From Alphaproteobacteria bacterium UBA1303 (GTDB taxonomy: Bacteria; Pseudomonadota; Alphaproteobacteria; Micropepsales; Micropepsaceae): 14,886 bases of DNA. The stretch covers positions 1 through 14,886 of the forward strand of contig DBTZ01000062.1 in assembly GCA_002307315.1 (NCBI GenBank). The letters are read 5' to 3'. Under the pieces are notes generated by a model. It saw only the letters and a program-made list of their open reading frames with translations. It had not been told where the DNA came from and did no database searches. Of the stretch, positions 14,357 through 14,886 are shown in pieces; position 1 is the stretch's first letter, and every line of letters starts with the position of its first letter. The translations under genes were made by a program, and so were the position numbers.

Positions 14357-14886
14357 CAAGCCTTAAGCCGCTTGGCCTGATGCTTTTCCAACAGCATCAT
14401 CGCCAGAATGACCAGAAAGGAAAACACCACCATGCCGCCGGCCAGTTCGTGCGCAGTCTGCCATTCCAGAGTTTCGACGTAATCGTAGATCGCCACCGAC
14501 AACACCTTGGTCTTGCCCGGAATGTTGCCGCCGATCATCAGCACCACGCCGAATTCGCCGACGGTATGGGCGAAACTTAAGATTGCTCCCGACAGAATGC
14601 CGCCGCGCGCCAAAGGCAGCGCCACCGACAAAAAAACATCGCGCGGAGAAGCCCGCAAGGTGGCTGCCGCCTCCAAAGGCGCATCGCCGATCGCCTTGAA
14701 AGCGCTGCGCACCGGCTGCACCATGAAAGGCAGCGAATAGATCACCGAACCCAGCACCAAACCTTCGAAGGTGAAGGCGAGCGAGCGCATGTTGAACAGG
14801 GCGAGCAGCGGAGCCAAGGGGCCGTCGGGCCCCATCGCGATCAGAAGGTAGAAGCCGAGCACGGGGGGCGGCAACACCAGGGGCAG
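14356..14886 (-). CDS. modB: Molybdate ABC transporter permease ModB (5' part outside the window)
   Basis: The frame is open to the right edge, giving the last 176 codons plus stop of a membrane permease of the molybdate importer. The visible part begins LPLVLPPPVLGFYLL, a typical ModB segment. The EAA loop that docks ModC is seen as EAAATLRASPRDVFLSVALP, followed by GGILSGAILSFAHTVGEFG. Hydrophobic spans are apparent around FYLLIA, FEGLVLGSVIYSLPFM, GILSGAILSFAHTVG and GMVVFSFLVILAMMLL. The start codon and the first helix or helices lie beyond the window. The stop overlaps the modC start by one base, so the two are co-translated. Confidence 0.93.
   Translation of the reverse strand: MPLVLPPPVLGFYLLIAMGPDGPLAPLLALFNMRSLAFTFEGLVLGSVIYSLPFMVQPVRSAFKAIGDAPLEAAATLRASPRDVFLSVALPLARGGILSGAILSFAHTVGEFGVVLMIGGNIPGKTKVLSVAIYDYVETLEWQTAHELAGGMVVFSFLVILAMMLLEKHQAKRLKA

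Overview
The window is a GC-rich, gene-dense nitrogen-fixation (nif) island, most likely from a free-living alphaproteobacterium of the Rhodospirillales/Magnetospirillum/Azospirillum kind. Three things point there: a NifA of the oxygen-sensitive type with a complete C-x11-C-x19-C-x4-C motif, a DraT/DraG pair for ADP-ribosylation of nitrogenase, and sigma-54/NifA/IHF promoter architecture. This placement is inferred from gene content; no phylogeny was run.

Layout, left to right. (1) Positions 1-4049, minus strand: nifH-nifD-nifK, followed at the very edge by the first codons of a further gene (probably nifE). (2) Positions 4050-4372: a divergent control region with a perfect sigma-54 promoter facing nifH, a weaker one facing nifB, and two exact NifA-type TGT-N10-ACA sites between them. 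(3) Positions 4373-7402, plus strand: nifB-fdxN-nifZ-nifT and a SIR2-like gene. (4) Positions 7385-10591, minus strand: a nif-type iscA, nifS, draT and draG, read from a textbook promoter at 10627-10712 (sigma-54 site, exact IHF match, palindromic NifA site). The 3' end of draG overlaps the 3' end of the SIR2-like gene by 18 bp. (5) Positions 10727-13069, minus strand: nifA-nifQ behind a sigma-70-like promoter in an AT-rich gap. (6) Positions 13265-14886, minus strand: modC and the 3' part of modB, a molybdate ABC importer.

How the genes fit together. ModB/ModC bring in molybdate and NifQ helps pass Mo to cofactor synthesis. NifS and the IscA-type protein supply sulfur and Fe-S clusters. NifB with the ferredoxin FdxN makes the NifB-co precursor of FeMo-co. 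NifHDK is the nitrogenase and NifZ helps P-cluster maturation. NifA switches on the sigma-54 promoters. DraT/DraG inactivate and reactivate NifH at the conserved arginine (R102 here).

Every gene in the window belongs to a recognisable family. The points that look least ordinary are the placement of draTG inside a NifA-type iscA-nifS operon, and a SIR2-like, potentially NAD-binding protein translationally coupled to nifT and lying tail-to-tail over draG. No mobile elements, CRISPR arrays, tRNAs or rRNAs were seen.
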